A stretch of DNA of 64,000 bases, taken from contig CANBTI010000002.1 in the NCBI GenBank assembly GCA_947372355.1, forward strand, positions 42,580 through 106,579, given 5' to 3'. Positions 44,852 through 54,225 of this stretch are shown here, one piece after another. Positions within the stretch are counted from its first letter, which is position 1. The number at the start of each line of letters is the position of its first letter. The notes below the pieces were generated by a model. That model made no database searches, had not been told where the DNA came from, and was given only the letters and a program-made list of their open reading frames with translations. This DNA comes from Bdellovibrionales bacterium. Lineage in GTDB: Bacteria > Bdellovibrionota > UBA1018 > CAIMNF01. A program made the position numbers and the translations under genes.

Positions 44852-46127
44852 AGAAATTATTGAAACGATGGTCAAGGGTGCAAATCGAATCTCTCACCCA
44901 TTGGATTTAAGTTCATTAGCAAAAAAAATTGGTGATTCAAAAGTGGTGATGTTGGGTGAGTCTACTCATGGAACTTCTGAGTTTTATTCTTATCGGTCGA
45001 TACTTTCAGAAATATTAATAAGAGAGTATGGATTTAATTTTGTTGCTGTTGAAGGGGATTGGCCTGATGCAACTCGACTTAGAAACTACATACATAAAGG
45101 TGTAGGTAAGAGTGCTCGTTCAGTTTTAAAGCAAAATAATCGTTGGCCACTTTGGATGTGGGCAAATGAAGAAGTGATATCGTTTGCTGAAGTATTGCGT
45201 TTTCATCAATGTTCATTTTATGGATTAGACGTTTATTCTCTCTACGAATCTATTGATGAAGTTCTTCATTATTTGAAAAAATCTAATCCACAATTGGCGC
45301 AGAAAATGAGTGCCCGATATGATTGCCTTGGTAAATTTGAAGGAAATGAGATTGCTTACACTAAATCACTTATCTCTGGTTCGAAAGGTTGTGAAAAAGA
45401 AGTAGCTGCAAACCTAGAAGATTTATTAAGATTGAGAATGGAAAATGAACATGATGGTGGCGAAGCACTTTTTAATGCTCAACAAAATGCCAGAGTGGTG
45501 AAGAATGCCGAAAATTATTATAGAACCATGCTTCAAGGTGGAGCTGATTCCTGGAATGGCAGAGATCATCACATGATGGATACTTTAGAAAAACTTCTTG
45601 AACACCATGGTCCTGAAAGTAAGGCGATTGTTTGGGCACATAATACTCATATTGGCGATTACCGAGCTACCGATATGTGGGGTGAGGGTTATGTAAATTT
45701 GGGTGGTTTGGCTCGTCAAAAATTAGGGTCCGAAAATGTTTCATTGGTGGGATTTGGGAGTTACCAAGGATCTGTGGTAGCTTCACACGCTTGGGGCGGC
45801 AATGAAGAGGTGATGAAACTTCCACCAGCTCAAGCCGGCAGTTTTGAGGATTTATGCCATCGAGCGGCTTTAAAAATGGACACAAAAAATTACTACTTTT
45901 ATTTTGGTGATGAAATGAAAGATAGTCCACTGACTTCTATTTTTGGACATCGTGCTGTAGGAGTGGTTTATAATCCCGAACATGAAAATCGAAGTCAATA
46001 TGTGCCTTCCGTAATGACTGAAAGATATGATGCTTTCGTTTACATTGATCGAACACAGAGCATACAACCCATGAGTGGCAAAATTCAAAAGGGCGTAATT
46101 CCAGAAACCTGGCCTCAAGGACAATAG
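44838..46127 (+). CDS. Erythromycin-esterase-family protein
   Basis: The family motifs LGESTHGTSEFYSYRSILSEILI, FVAVEGDWPDATRLRNYI and the late IVWAHNTHIGDYRATDM are present in 429 residues. Although the family is named for macrolide-lactone cleavage, most members in this kind of cluster (with phosphoribosyltransferase and hydrolase genes) have unknown natural substrates, so a resistance function should not be assumed. An ATG overlapping the fusion gene, preceded by AGAAAGGATC, indicates co-translation. Confidence 0.88.
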   Translation: MSTREEIIETMVKGANRISHPLDLSSLAKKIGDSKVVMLGESTHGTSEFYSYRSILSEILIREYGFNFVAVEGDWPDATRLRNYIHKGVGKSARSVLKQNNRWPLWMWANEEVISFAEVLRFHQCSFYGLDVYSLYESIDEVLHYLKKSNPQLAQKMSARYDCLGKFEGNEIAYTKSLISGSKGCEKEVAANLEDLLRLRMENEHDGGEALFNAQQNARVVKNAENYYRTMLQGGADSWNGRDHHMMDTLEKLLEHHGPESKAIVWAHNTHIGDYRATDMWGEGYVNLGGLARQKLGSENVSLVGFGSYQGSVVASHAWGGNEEVMKLPPAQAGSFEDLCHRAALKMDTKNYYFYFGDEMKDSPLTSIFGHRAVGVVYNPEHENRSQYVPSVMTERYDAFVYIDRTQSIQPMSGKIQKGVIPETWPQGQ

Positions 46128-46135
46128 TATATTTT

Positions 46136-46636
46136 ATGGCTAAAATACTGTGGAAAATAGATCCTTCGAAATCAAAAATGAAATTTAGCGTTAAACATAT
46201 GCTGGTTTCAAAAGTAAACGGAAGCTTCGAAAGGTTTTCAGGAACTTGGCTTATTGATTCCGATGATGTCTCTACTTCTGTGATAGAGGCATCGATTGAT
46301 GCAAGAAGTTTTTCAACCCAAGATGAGAAAAGAGATCAATATATTAAAGGAAAAGATTTTTTTAATATCGAGGAATTCCCTAATATCTTATTTAAATCAA
46401 ATCAAATTATACCCATGATTAAAGATGAGTTGAAGATTGTTGGATATTTATCGATTCATGGTACTGCCAATGAAATTGTGCTGATCGCAAAAGGAAATGT
46501 GAGGGATGGGATTATTGCAAATACAAAAATTAATAGAAAAGATTTTAAACTAAATTGGAACAAATTGATCGAAGCTGGAGGATTCATGGTGGGTGAAGAG
46601 GTTACTGTTTTATTAGAGATTCAATTCATAAAGTGA
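46136..46636 (+). CDS. YceI-family lipid-binding-like protein, cytoplasmic form
   Basis: The YceI pattern is clear: WKIDPSKSKMKFSVKHMLVSKVNGSFERFSGTW at the start, FFNIEEFPNILFKS in the middle, and VTVLLEIQFIK at the end. YceI proteins are lipocalin-like barrels that bind isoprenoid or amide lipids, and some are stress-induced. There is no signal peptide here, unlike the E. coli protein. It lies 8 bp after the esterase-like gene and is the last member of the island; its end overlaps convergent mnmA by 24 bp. Confidence 0.9.
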   Translation: MAKILWKIDPSKSKMKFSVKHMLVSKVNGSFERFSGTWLIDSDDVSTSVIEASIDARSFSTQDEKRDQYIKGKDFFNIEEFPNILFKSNQIIPMIKDELKIVGYLSIHGTANEIVLIAKGNVRDGIIANTKINRKDFKLNWNKLIEAGGFMVGEEVTVLLEIQFIK

Positions 46637-47722
46637 TGGTCCTACTTTATGAATCACTCCACCACCCAGGCAGGTTTCGCCTTGATAAAGGACTAAATAT
46701 TGACCTGGGGTAGGTGCTCTTTGTGGTTCTGTGAAGTTAGCGTGAATACTTCCATCTTCTAAAATCTTAATTTCACAAGCCTGATCGACTTGGCGATATC
46801 TAGTTTTAGCGGTGCAATGAAAAGATCTTGCTGGTGGCTCACCTGCAAACCAATTGATTTCTTGTGCAAACAATTCCTTTGAGTAAAGCGCAGGATGTTC
46901 AGAACCACGAGTAACAATGAGTTCGTTTTTATCTTTGTTCTTACCTACAACAAAATAGGGTTCACCTTCGCCACCAAGTCCCAATCCTTTGCGTTGCCCT
47001 AAGGTGTGAAACGCGATTCCATCATGAGTGCCAACTTGATTACCCGTGAGATCAACAATTTTCCCTGGTTTAGTCGCTACATATTGATTCAAAAATGATT
47101 TGAATTTTCTCTCACCGATAAAACAAATTCCTGTGCTGTCTTTTTTTGTGGCTGTTGAGAGCCCCATTTTTTTTGCTATTTCTCGAACTTCGGGTTTTGG
47201 AAGATGACCAATTGGAAATAGAACTTTGTTAAAAACTTGGCCCTGAACTGCAGTGAGAAAATAAGTTTGATCTTTATTGGGATCATTGCCGCGAAGTAGA
47301 TCCACTGTTGCTCCGTTCGCTGCGGCCTTAGAGCGTTCACGGACTTGAGCATAATGACCAGTTGCTAAATAATCACACCCAAATTCAACAGCTTTTTTTA
47401 AAAATAGATCAAATTTGATTTCACGATTACAAAGCACATCAGGATTTGGGGTGAAACCTGCTTCATACTGTTTTAGGAATTCAGCAAAAACATGATCACG
47501 ATATTCTTTGATGAATTCAATCGAGTAGCAAGGGATGTCAAGTTGAGCACAAACTTTTTGAACATCTTCATAATCTTTGGAAGCGGGGCAGTCCCCATTT
47601 TCATCGGTTTCATCCCAGTTTTTCATGAAGAGCCCTAGTACATCATAGCCCTGCTCTTTTAAGAGATAGGCAGCAACGGAAGAATCGACTCCGCCAGACA
47701 TTCCTAGGATCACTTTTTTCAT
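46613..47722 (-). CDS. mnmA: tRNA-specific 2-thiouridylase
   Basis: MnmA thiolates U34 of Lys, Glu and Gln tRNAs. The PP-loop is GMSGGVDSSVAAYLL at the N-terminus. The two catalytic cysteines are in NPDVLCNREIKF and STGICFIGERKF, and the C-terminal beta-barrel domain starts around the RGSEHPALYS region. The length of 369 residues is normal. Sulfur would come from the cysteine desulfurase encoded at 13333. It is 33 bp downstream of the unknown membrane protein gene. Confidence 0.96.
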   Translation of the reverse strand: MKKVILGMSGGVDSSVAAYLLKEQGYDVLGLFMKNWDETDENGDCPASKDYEDVQKVCAQLDIPCYSIEFIKEYRDHVFAEFLKQYEAGFTPNPDVLCNREIKFDLFLKKAVEFGCDYLATGHYAQVRERSKAAANGATVDLLRGNDPNKDQTYFLTAVQGQVFNKVLFPIGHLPKPEVREIAKKMGLSTATKKDSTGICFIGERKFKSFLNQYVATKPGKIVDLTGNQVGTHDGIAFHTLGQRKGLGLGGEGEPYFVVGKNKDKNELIVTRGSEHPALYSKELFAQEINWFAGEPPARSFHCTAKTRYRQVDQACEIKILEDGSIHANFTEPQRAPTPGQYLVLYQGETCLGGGVIHKVGPSLYELNL

Positions 47723-47755
47723 GCGCTCATGAGTAGCATAAATCTATAAAATTAG

Positions 47756-48892
47756 CTAGCTAGCACGGGTATTAGGGTTATTTTGTGGGGGGTGCCCAGC
47801 AGGATCGCTTTGGTATTCGATTCCATTGTTTTCAATGGCATCACAAAGCTTCAAGCAATGCTCCAATGTTACGCTAATTTGGGTTCGATCCCCTGTTTTC
47901 AGCTCATTGGTTTGTTCTAATTGTTGATGAAGTTCACGCATCAAATTAGACATTCTAAATTCAAGATTTGCTTCATTTTTGATGCGAGGATCTGAAGAAA
48001 GAGACGATGCGAATTGATTTAATTTTTCTGAATGTTTATAAACCTCCTCAATCCTACGCTCGTGAGTGAGTTGAGTGATTTTTAGTTTTGCTAAAAGTTC
48101 CTCAAACTCTCTCAACCATCGAGCGTAGTTGAGTCGGTGTGTGTGTGTTGCGGCAGGAGCCGTACTATCGGAAAATTGGGGAGATGATTTTGATGAAATC
48201 ATTTTTTCAAAGAAATCGGGATTCATTTTAATTGCGGTGATTCCAAAAGCAAATCCAATCAGTGCAATCATGGCAGCCCAGATAAACTGGTTTCCATTAA
48301 CAAATGGGTTCTTTTTCATATCAGCAGCAACTTTGGTTTCTTTTACCGCTTGGAAATAATTTTCGATTTTTTTAACGGATTCTTCATTAGAAGTTGTGTT
48401 GCTATTTGAATTGGCTCCTTGAACTTTCTTCATCAATTTTGAAAATTGTTCATCTAAGGTTCCTCGTTTAGCAAAGGAACGAGCTTGAGGGAATTGACGA
48501 GAGATACGAAATGCAATGATTTTTCTAACTGTTGAAATGTATTGTTCATACTCGCTTTGCGCGTGCATGGTTTTTGGAAGTGTACTTTGTTTGATCGTTT
48601 CCAATTGTTGAGAAAGATCAGTGGTGAGTTCTTCAGAATAAAGTTCTTTTGGTACCTGTTTAATTGGCACCACTGTTACAGGACCTGGATCAAGTGCCAT
48701 CGATTTCCAAATGCTATTTTGAAATTTTTCAAGTTCTGGCCAAGCAGAGTTGGTGAAGCCGGCAGAGTTTTTTAATGCATGAAGAGCTTCGGTTACTTCA
48801 TGATCATCAGTGACAGGAGTTGCAGATAGTGCTGTTGCACTAAAAGCTCCCACTGATAACAATCCTGTAATAATCAATCCCTTAAATTTCAT
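47756..48892 (-). CDS. Exported membrane protein of unknown function
   Basis: I do not recognise this protein. A signal peptide (GLIITGLLSVGAFSATALSA) is followed by a helical, charged domain of about 170 residues and a membrane segment near residue 208 (FIWAAMIALIGFAFGITAI). After that comes a predicted cytoplasmic helical domain with coiled-coil character (YARWLREFEELLAKLKITQLTHERRIEEVYKHSEK). The topology suggests a periplasmic sensor or adaptor joined to a cytoplasmic coil. It is 30 bp downstream of the M48 peptidase gene, with which it is likely co-transcribed. Confidence 0.65.
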   Translation of the reverse strand: MKFKGLIITGLLSVGAFSATALSATPVTDDHEVTEALHALKNSAGFTNSAWPELEKFQNSIWKSMALDPGPVTVVPIKQVPKELYSEELTTDLSQQLETIKQSTLPKTMHAQSEYEQYISTVRKIIAFRISRQFPQARSFAKRGTLDEQFSKLMKKVQGANSNSNTTSNEESVKKIENYFQAVKETKVAADMKKNPFVNGNQFIWAAMIALIGFAFGITAIKMNPDFFEKMISSKSSPQFSDSTAPAATHTHRLNYARWLREFEELLAKLKITQLTHERRIEEVYKHSEKLNQFASSLSSDPRIKNEANLEFRMSNLMRELHQQLEQTNELKTGDRTQISVTLEHCLKLCDAIENNGIEYQSDPAGHPPQNNPNTRAS

Positions 48893-48922
48893 CGGAATTC
48901 CCTTTCCAATTAGTCGTCACAA

Positions 48923-50251
48923 TCACTCATCGGAATCTTTAGTGTTCTCTTCAATCTTATTATCGGCAGTGGGCAATATTTGCCCACTAGACTCACTGAT
49001 CACTGAGGCCACTTCTCGATTGCCGGTTAAATTACGTTTAGGTTCAAATTGTAAAGCTGCAATTGCACCCAGTACGATGACAAAAGATGCATAGGAAGCA
49101 GTGAATTTCCAAGCAGGAATAATTTTTGAATCAAAGGGCATCACTCCCGATCGTATTGCTTGAATTCTTTCTTCTAATTGCGGATGCGCGCTGCCAAAAA
49201 CAAAACGTGTAAAACCAGATTCTTTATTAGCTGATCCGCCATTCTTAATAGTGATTTTTTCCAGTGCTGAAGAAAGAGCAGCGCTCGTTGTGCCAATATT
49301 GATTGCTTCTAAATCAGCTTCAAACTCTTGTTTGCGTATCACCCGAAAGATAAAGGCAAATTGAATGACAACGGTTGCAATGGTGGAAAGCATCAGCAAT
49401 CCAAATTGATCATCGTTTTTAAGATGGAAAATGATACCAAAAAAAGAAATAGGTAGAAAAACACAAAACAAGGAAACTAAAACGGCTAAAATACTCATGC
49501 AACCGCGTTTTAATACATGATGGAGTTTAAAGTGAGCTGCTTCATGACAGATCACTGCACGAATTTCTTCTGGCTCAAGTACTTCAAATAAGTTTTTTGT
49601 AACAAACACACTACGTCTAAACGGGCCGAATCCGAATTTTGGCCCACAAACGAGCGCATTATAGGATTTAAATCGATCTGTATCGATGAGGTAAACCTCA
49701 GAGACTGGATTATTTGCTGATGCAAAAACTTGTAAAATTTCTTCTTTTATTGAAGAAGGGTGCATTTTTTGTGAAGGCATCCAAACTCGAATAAATAGTG
49801 GAGATGAGTAGGTGATAAAAATCATTGCCACAGCCGCTGATGGAAAGGCTCCAATGTGAGGAATGAGAAAATGAATAGTAGAGAAGTAGATTCCATACAA
49901 CAAAGACATGGAGAGTAGCGTGCGAAAGCTTTTTTCAAAACGCTCTTTAGGATTAGCAGGAATTTCTCTGATTTGATGAATAAGTTTACCGCGAAAAGAA
50001 AAAAGTAAAAAAATGGAAAGTACGCAGGCACCATATCCTACATTAAAAAAGGCATGACTTTTGGTTTTGAAGGATAAGAAGCTCATGAGGTAGATTGCCA
50101 CCACGATGAATGCCACAAGCTTTGCTGAAAGTGCATTGATCACTGGAATAGATTCAATATCTTTTGCAGTATTTTGCATCCGATGCTGGAATAAAAATGG
50201 AACACCAACAACTGCAAACATCAAAATATAATATAAGTAAGTATTGAGCAT
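48923..50251 (-). CDS. M48-family membrane metallopeptidase
   Basis: The zinc motif is HEAAH in VICHEAAHFKLHH, with the third ligand in FEADLEAINIG. At least five membrane segments flank the protease domain, with two to four at the N-terminus (YYILMFAVVGVPFLF, LVAFIVVAIYLMSFLSF and others), as in HtpX/Ste24-like proteases that act in membrane quality control. The end is a short extension after SSGQILPTADNK. The partner gene encoding a membrane protein follows. The substrate is unknown. Confidence 0.88.
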   Translation of the reverse strand: MLNTYLYYILMFAVVGVPFLFQHRMQNTAKDIESIPVINALSAKLVAFIVVAIYLMSFLSFKTKSHAFFNVGYGACVLSIFLLFSFRGKLIHQIREIPANPKERFEKSFRTLLSMSLLYGIYFSTIHFLIPHIGAFPSAAVAMIFITYSSPLFIRVWMPSQKMHPSSIKEEILQVFASANNPVSEVYLIDTDRFKSYNALVCGPKFGFGPFRRSVFVTKNLFEVLEPEEIRAVICHEAAHFKLHHVLKRGCMSILAVLVSLFCVFLPISFFGIIFHLKNDDQFGLLMLSTIATVVIQFAFIFRVIRKQEFEADLEAINIGTTSAALSSALEKITIKNGGSANKESGFTRFVFGSAHPQLEERIQAIRSGVMPFDSKIIPAWKFTASYASFVIVLGAIAALQFEPKRNLTGNREVASVISESSGQILPTADNKIEENTKDSDE

Positions 50252-50332
50252 CCATGCCCTCCGAAATCTTTATCGGAATCAGGAGCGCATCCCTCAATGA
50301 GAGGTTTTTGCCTAGTTTAAAAGACCTTAAAA

Positions 50333-51412
50333 CTAAGGTTTTTTTGACATGAGCGGCTTATGGGGTGGAGCGGTGATAAGTTGGTCTAGTCTTGAGGTGA
50401 CCGTTTCTACTACTTGTTCAAAAGGAACGGGTAGTGCGAGCCCTGCGGCATATTCATGTCCGCCTCCGCCTAACTCCATAGCAATCTTATTGATCACTAC
50501 GGTGCCTTTTGATTTGATTGAAACACGGGTCATTTCTCCATCATCTTCTTCTCGAAAAATACAAACCACTTCTGCATCCTTTAATACGAGTAAAATATTC
50601 AAAAAAGACATCGTATCGTCTGCCGTCGCTTTATATTTTTTACGAAGATCTAGCCGCATTTCCATCCATGCTAATTTTCCACTTTTCGAGAGTTTGGTGT
50701 TCTGAAGGAGTGTTCCCAATAATTGAATGTGAGACAGTTCCTTTGTTGAATACACGGCCTGATAAACTTCTTCAGGATTTACTCCCAATCTAATCATCTC
50801 CGATGCAATCTCATGGGATTCAGGAGTGGTTCTTGCGTAACGAAAACTATTCGTATCGGTCATTACGGATACATATAAACCGAGAGCCATATCTGCATTG
50901 AGTTTGCTGAACTCAAGTTCATTAAAAAGTTGGTAGAGCAATTCTCCAATGGAGCTAGAGTGGTGATCTGAAACAATCATTGCATTTGGCGGGTAATGAA
51001 GCTGTTCTTGAGGAATGACGATATCGGGATGATGATCAAGAAATACAATTTTCTTTGCTCTCAGTGGCAGTTCATTCCAAAGTTTACCCAAGCGGCGAGG
51101 ATCATTGGTATCTACAATGATCCAAAGATCACATTGATCCCAAAGTTCAACTTCTCCTGGTCCGAGTAAAATTTCTCCCTTGGGATCTAAAAATTTATAA
51201 CGTTTTGGTAGATGATCTGGATTGTAAATCCTGACTGATTTTCTCGCCCGCTTTAAATAATGATAAAGAGCAACCTCAGCGCCTAGTCCATCACCATCGG
51301 GTTGAACGTGAGTAGAGATTAAAATGCGTTTGGCATCTGTAATTAATTGTTTAAATTGCACAAACTCTTTGCTGTCAGAAAGGGATTTTGTGTTTGTTTT
51401 TTTCTTACTCAT
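50333..51412 (-). CDS. DHH/DHHA1 phosphoesterase, NrnA-like
   Basis: DHH-domain metal ligands are visible in ISTHVQPDGDGLGAE, IVDTNDPRR, FLDHHPD and VSDHHSSSIGE. The DHHA1 domain has the substrate loop GGGGHEYAAG. This is the arrangement of NrnA, which degrades nanoRNA and 3'-phosphoadenosine 5'-phosphate; c-di-NMP hydrolases are a near relative. The start at 51412 (MSKKKTNTK) is preceded by TTGAGGG, and the track's upstream Met is less likely. It diverges from the small unknown gene at 51469. Confidence 0.88.
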   Translation of the reverse strand: MSKKKTNTKSLSDSKEFVQFKQLITDAKRILISTHVQPDGDGLGAEVALYHYLKRARKSVRIYNPDHLPKRYKFLDPKGEILLGPGEVELWDQCDLWIIVDTNDPRRLGKLWNELPLRAKKIVFLDHHPDIVIPQEQLHYPPNAMIVSDHHSSSIGELLYQLFNELEFSKLNADMALGLYVSVMTDTNSFRYARTTPESHEIASEMIRLGVNPEEVYQAVYSTKELSHIQLLGTLLQNTKLSKSGKLAWMEMRLDLRKKYKATADDTMSFLNILLVLKDAEVVCIFREEDDGEMTRVSIKSKGTVVINKIAMELGGGGHEYAAGLALPVPFEQVVETVTSRLDQLITAPPHKPLMSKKP

Positions 51413-51468
51413 CGATTCCCTCAAATTACACCTCAAGATTCAGACTGTATATTCCGAAACTTCATTAT

Positions 51469-51816
51469 ATGACTGCTTTGGCAAAAAAAGATCTTTTATA
51501 TACAATATTCGAACAACATCTCTTCAATTTTCAAGATCCGAATTCTGACAGGCAAACTTTTATCCTCACAATCGTCAAAGATTACCTCACCCAGCTGCGT
51601 AAACTTGGTTTATCGGTACCAAAAGAGTTGGAAGAGATGATTTTTGAAGAATTGTTCTTTCAAGTAAATACAATGCTGGTTAAAAAGATATACGGATGCA
51701 TGACGATCAACGAATATATCGCCAAAACACCAACGGTGGAAAAGAAGGCTCGCAAAAAGAAGGCCAAGGCAGCCTATCGCGAAATGACCACTCAAGTGGC
51801 GAAGAAAGCCGCTTAA
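51469..51816 (+). CDS. Small protein of unknown function with Lys/Ala-rich tail
   Basis: From the ATG at 51469 the product is 115 residues (MTALAKKDLLYTIFEQHLFNF). It is a helical core of about 85 residues with a strongly basic C-terminus (KKARKKKAKAAYREM...AKKAA) that could bind nucleic acid or be an extended tail. I do not recognise the family. The last 121 bp overlap the glycosyltransferase ORF in another frame. The 27 residues before this Met in the track overlap the divergent nrnA promoter region and are not convincing. Confidence 0.6.
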   Translation: MTALAKKDLLYTIFEQHLFNFQDPNSDRQTFILTIVKDYLTQLRKLGLSVPKELEEMIFEELFFQVNTMLVKKIYGCMTINEYIAKTPTVEKKARKKKAKAAYREMTTQVAKKAA

Positions 51817-52949
51817 CACTTTCTCAATTAAAAATCGCGCTTGTTCATGATTGGTTGAACGGAATGCGTGGCGGAGAAATTGTATTTGAGGCATTGCTTG
51901 ATTTATTTCCTAATGCAGAAGTTTTTACTCTGATCTATGATCCAAAAAAATTATCAACCTCATTGAGAGAAAAGTTGAACCAAAGAAAAATTCACACTTC
52001 TTGGATGAATCGATTTTCATTCACGAGAAACAAGTATCGACAACTCCTGCCCATACTTCCTTTTGCGATTCGATCCTTAGATTTATTTCCGTACGATTTA
52101 ATCGTCTCTTCATCCCATTGTGTGGCTAAAGGAGTGAAAAAACACCCAAAGGCATTTCATTTGAGCTACATTCACGCGCCGATGAGATATATGTGGGATC
52201 GATTTGAGGATTATTTTGGACGAGGAAGAATTTCTCCCGTTTTTAGATTCATCGCCTACTTGCTCCGTCCATTTTTACAATGGTGGGATAAAAGAACTGC
52301 TCAAAAAGATCGAATAGATCAACTCGTTGCCAACAGTAAATTTATCGCGGAACAAATTAACCGATGTTACGGACGAGAGGCGAGTGTGATTTACCCTTTC
52401 GCAAAGTTGGAGCGTTTTCAAAACACAAGGAAACCTGGAAGTTTTTATTTGATGGTGGGAGCCTTTGCTCCTTATAAGCGTACGGATTTAGCGATTGAGG
52501 CATTTGCACGACTCGGTCTTCCATTAAAAATTGTGGGTGGAGGACAAGATGAAGAGCGGCTGAAGGCGCTCAAGATTAAGTTCAGCGCTGGAAATATTGA
52601 ATTCATTTCTAGAGAAGAAGCCACCAACGAAAGAATCGAAAAACTCTATTCTGAATGCAAAGCGTTTGTTTTTCCTGGAAAAGAAGATTTTGGGATTACC
52701 CCTTTAGAAGCAATGGCATCTGGAGCCCCTGTGATTGCATTTAATGCGGGGGGAGCCTCAGAGACAGTGACCGATGAAACTGGTGTGTTATTTGAAAAAC
52801 AAACGGTGGATGCGCTCGTGAACGCTGTGATGGATATTGAAAGTGGTAAAAAAACGTTCAACGAAAAGGCCTGCCGCGCACGCGCAAATTTTTTCACTCA
52901 AGAACGTTTCAAAAAAGAAATCTTGCAAACACTCCCCTTTCGTCCGTAA
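51696..52949 (+). CDS. Family 4 glycosyltransferase
   Basis: The GT-B fold begins at about residue 45 (LKIALVHDWLNGMRGGEIVFEAL). It contains SSSHCVAKG, LMVGAFAPYKRTDLAIEAF and the donor-binding FPGKEDFGITPLEAMASGAPVIAFNAGGASE with the EX7E-type acidic pair. It transfers a sugar from a nucleotide donor, probably for surface polysaccharide. The only in-frame ATG, at 51696, adds about 45 non-homologous residues and overlaps the preceding gene by 121 bp. No ATG, GTG or TTG occurs nearer the domain start, so the true initiation site is uncertain. Confidence 0.88.
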   Translation: MHDDQRIYRQNTNGGKEGSQKEGQGSLSRNDHSSGEESRLTLSQLKIALVHDWLNGMRGGEIVFEALLDLFPNAEVFTLIYDPKKLSTSLREKLNQRKIHTSWMNRFSFTRNKYRQLLPILPFAIRSLDLFPYDLIVSSSHCVAKGVKKHPKAFHLSYIHAPMRYMWDRFEDYFGRGRISPVFRFIAYLLRPFLQWWDKRTAQKDRIDQLVANSKFIAEQINRCYGREASVIYPFAKLERFQNTRKPGSFYLMVGAFAPYKRTDLAIEAFARLGLPLKIVGGGQDEERLKALKIKFSAGNIEFISREEATNERIEKLYSECKAFVFPGKEDFGITPLEAMASGAPVIAFNAGGASETVTDETGVLFEKQTVDALVNAVMDIESGKKTFNEKACRARANFFTQERFKKEILQTLPFRP

Positions 52950-52991
52950 AATCAGCCATCAGGATCAATTTTTCTGAGGGGGGAAATTAGG

Positions 52992-54149
52992 ATGAAAAAA
53001 ATAACAATCGTTATGTCTGCGTTCGCAGTTTTACTATCAACAACAACATTTGCGCACAATCAAGATGAGGTTCAGGGTTTTTTTAGTCAAAAAGAACTAG
53101 CTGAAAAACATTTAATTGATAGAGGCGATGGCAAAGCAAAGTGGATGCCACTTTCTGAAGCTCTTCACTTGGGTGCGCTTGCGCATGAGAGTGGTCGTTG
53201 TGGTGGCTTTTTTGATCTCACAGGCATGAAAAAAGTAAGTTCTGTTCCTTTGATGCCGGTAGAAACTTTTCGCTTATCTTTGGGTGATCGCCCGATGACC
53301 CAACAAGTGTATTTGCAAGAATCATTGTCTATTTTAGACACTCAACGTTTGTTTAAAACCGTGAGTGATCTTGCGGCTTATCGCAATCGTTTTTATAAGT
53401 CAGAAACAGGCGTTAGTTCAGCAAATTTCATCGCTGATCAATTTCGTGCAATTGCAAAAAATAGATCAGATGTAACAGTAGATTTGTTTGCACATAAAAA
53501 ATGGGCACAACCTTCTGTAGTGGTAACAATGAAGGGTACAGGCCCTCAGGCAAATGAAATCGTGGTCATTGGTGGGCATGAAGATTCCATCAATCAATCT
53601 GCCTTTGGTTCTAAAAATATGGATGCTCCAGGAGCAGATGATAATGCAACAGGAGTAGCAACGATTTTGGAAGTTTTCCGTGTATTAGTGGACACTAACT
53701 TTAAACCAAATCGCACTCTCATGTTCATGACCTACGCAGCTGAAGAAGTAGGACTACTGGGTAGCCAAGAAATCGCAAATCAATTCAAGCTAGAAAAAAA
53801 ATCGGTAGTGGGTGTGGTTCAGTTTGATATGACTGGTTTCATGGGTGCTGGTGATCAAGTGGTTTTCATGACTGATTTTACTAGTCCTGAACTCACTCAA
53901 TTCTCTCAAAAGTTACTGGATACTTATGTGAAAGCAAAATGGAGTACTGATAAATGCGGATACGCGTGTTCAGATCATGCTTCTTGGAATAAAGCTGGCT
54001 ACATGGCCGTAATGCCATTTGAGGCAACGATGGGTGGAGATAATAAAGATATTCACTCTTCTCGTGATTTGATCAGCAAGTTAGATTTTAACCACAGCTT
54101 GCACTTTGCTAAGCTCGGTTTAGCGTTTATGGCTGAATTATCCCAATAA
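52992..54149 (+). CDS. Secreted M28-family aminopeptidase
   Basis: The signal peptide is ITIVMSAFAVLLSTTTFA, with a G-rich Shine-Dalgarno (GAGGGGGG) and TAGG before the ATG. The zinc site of M28 leucyl-aminopeptidase-type enzymes is visible: IGGHEDSIN, PGADDNATGVA, TYAAEEVGLLGS and a later Asp and His around FDMTG and IHSS. Residues 25-130 form an N-terminal region of unknown role. It would trim peptides in the periplasm or outside the cell. It ends before a strong terminator and is probably transcribed alone. Confidence 0.9.
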   Translation: MKKITIVMSAFAVLLSTTTFAHNQDEVQGFFSQKELAEKHLIDRGDGKAKWMPLSEALHLGALAHESGRCGGFFDLTGMKKVSSVPLMPVETFRLSLGDRPMTQQVYLQESLSILDTQRLFKTVSDLAAYRNRFYKSETGVSSANFIADQFRAIAKNRSDVTVDLFAHKKWAQPSVVVTMKGTGPQANEIVVIGGHEDSINQSAFGSKNMDAPGADDNATGVATILEVFRVLVDTNFKPNRTLMFMTYAAEEVGLLGSQEIANQFKLEKKSVVGVVQFDMTGFMGAGDQVVFMTDFTSPELTQFSQKLLDTYVKAKWSTDKCGYACSDHASWNKAGYMAVMPFEATMGGDNKDIHSSRDLISKLDFNHSLHFAKLGLAFMAELSQ

Positions 54150-54195
54150 AAACATAAAAAAATAACTGAGCGAAGTAGAATGCTCTAGTGATGAC

Positions 54196-54225
54196 CCCAC
54201 AATTTAACAATTGTGGGTTTTTTTT
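54196..54225 (+). terminator. Intrinsic terminator after the M28 peptidase gene
   Basis: CCCACAATT and AATTGTGGG form a perfect 9-bp stem with loop TAAC, followed by eight T. Confidence 0.9.

Noticed and set aside
44838-46127. Macrolide resistance gene
   Set aside because: The family name suggests it, but the neighbourhood is a stress-type cluster and the natural substrate of these members is unknown.
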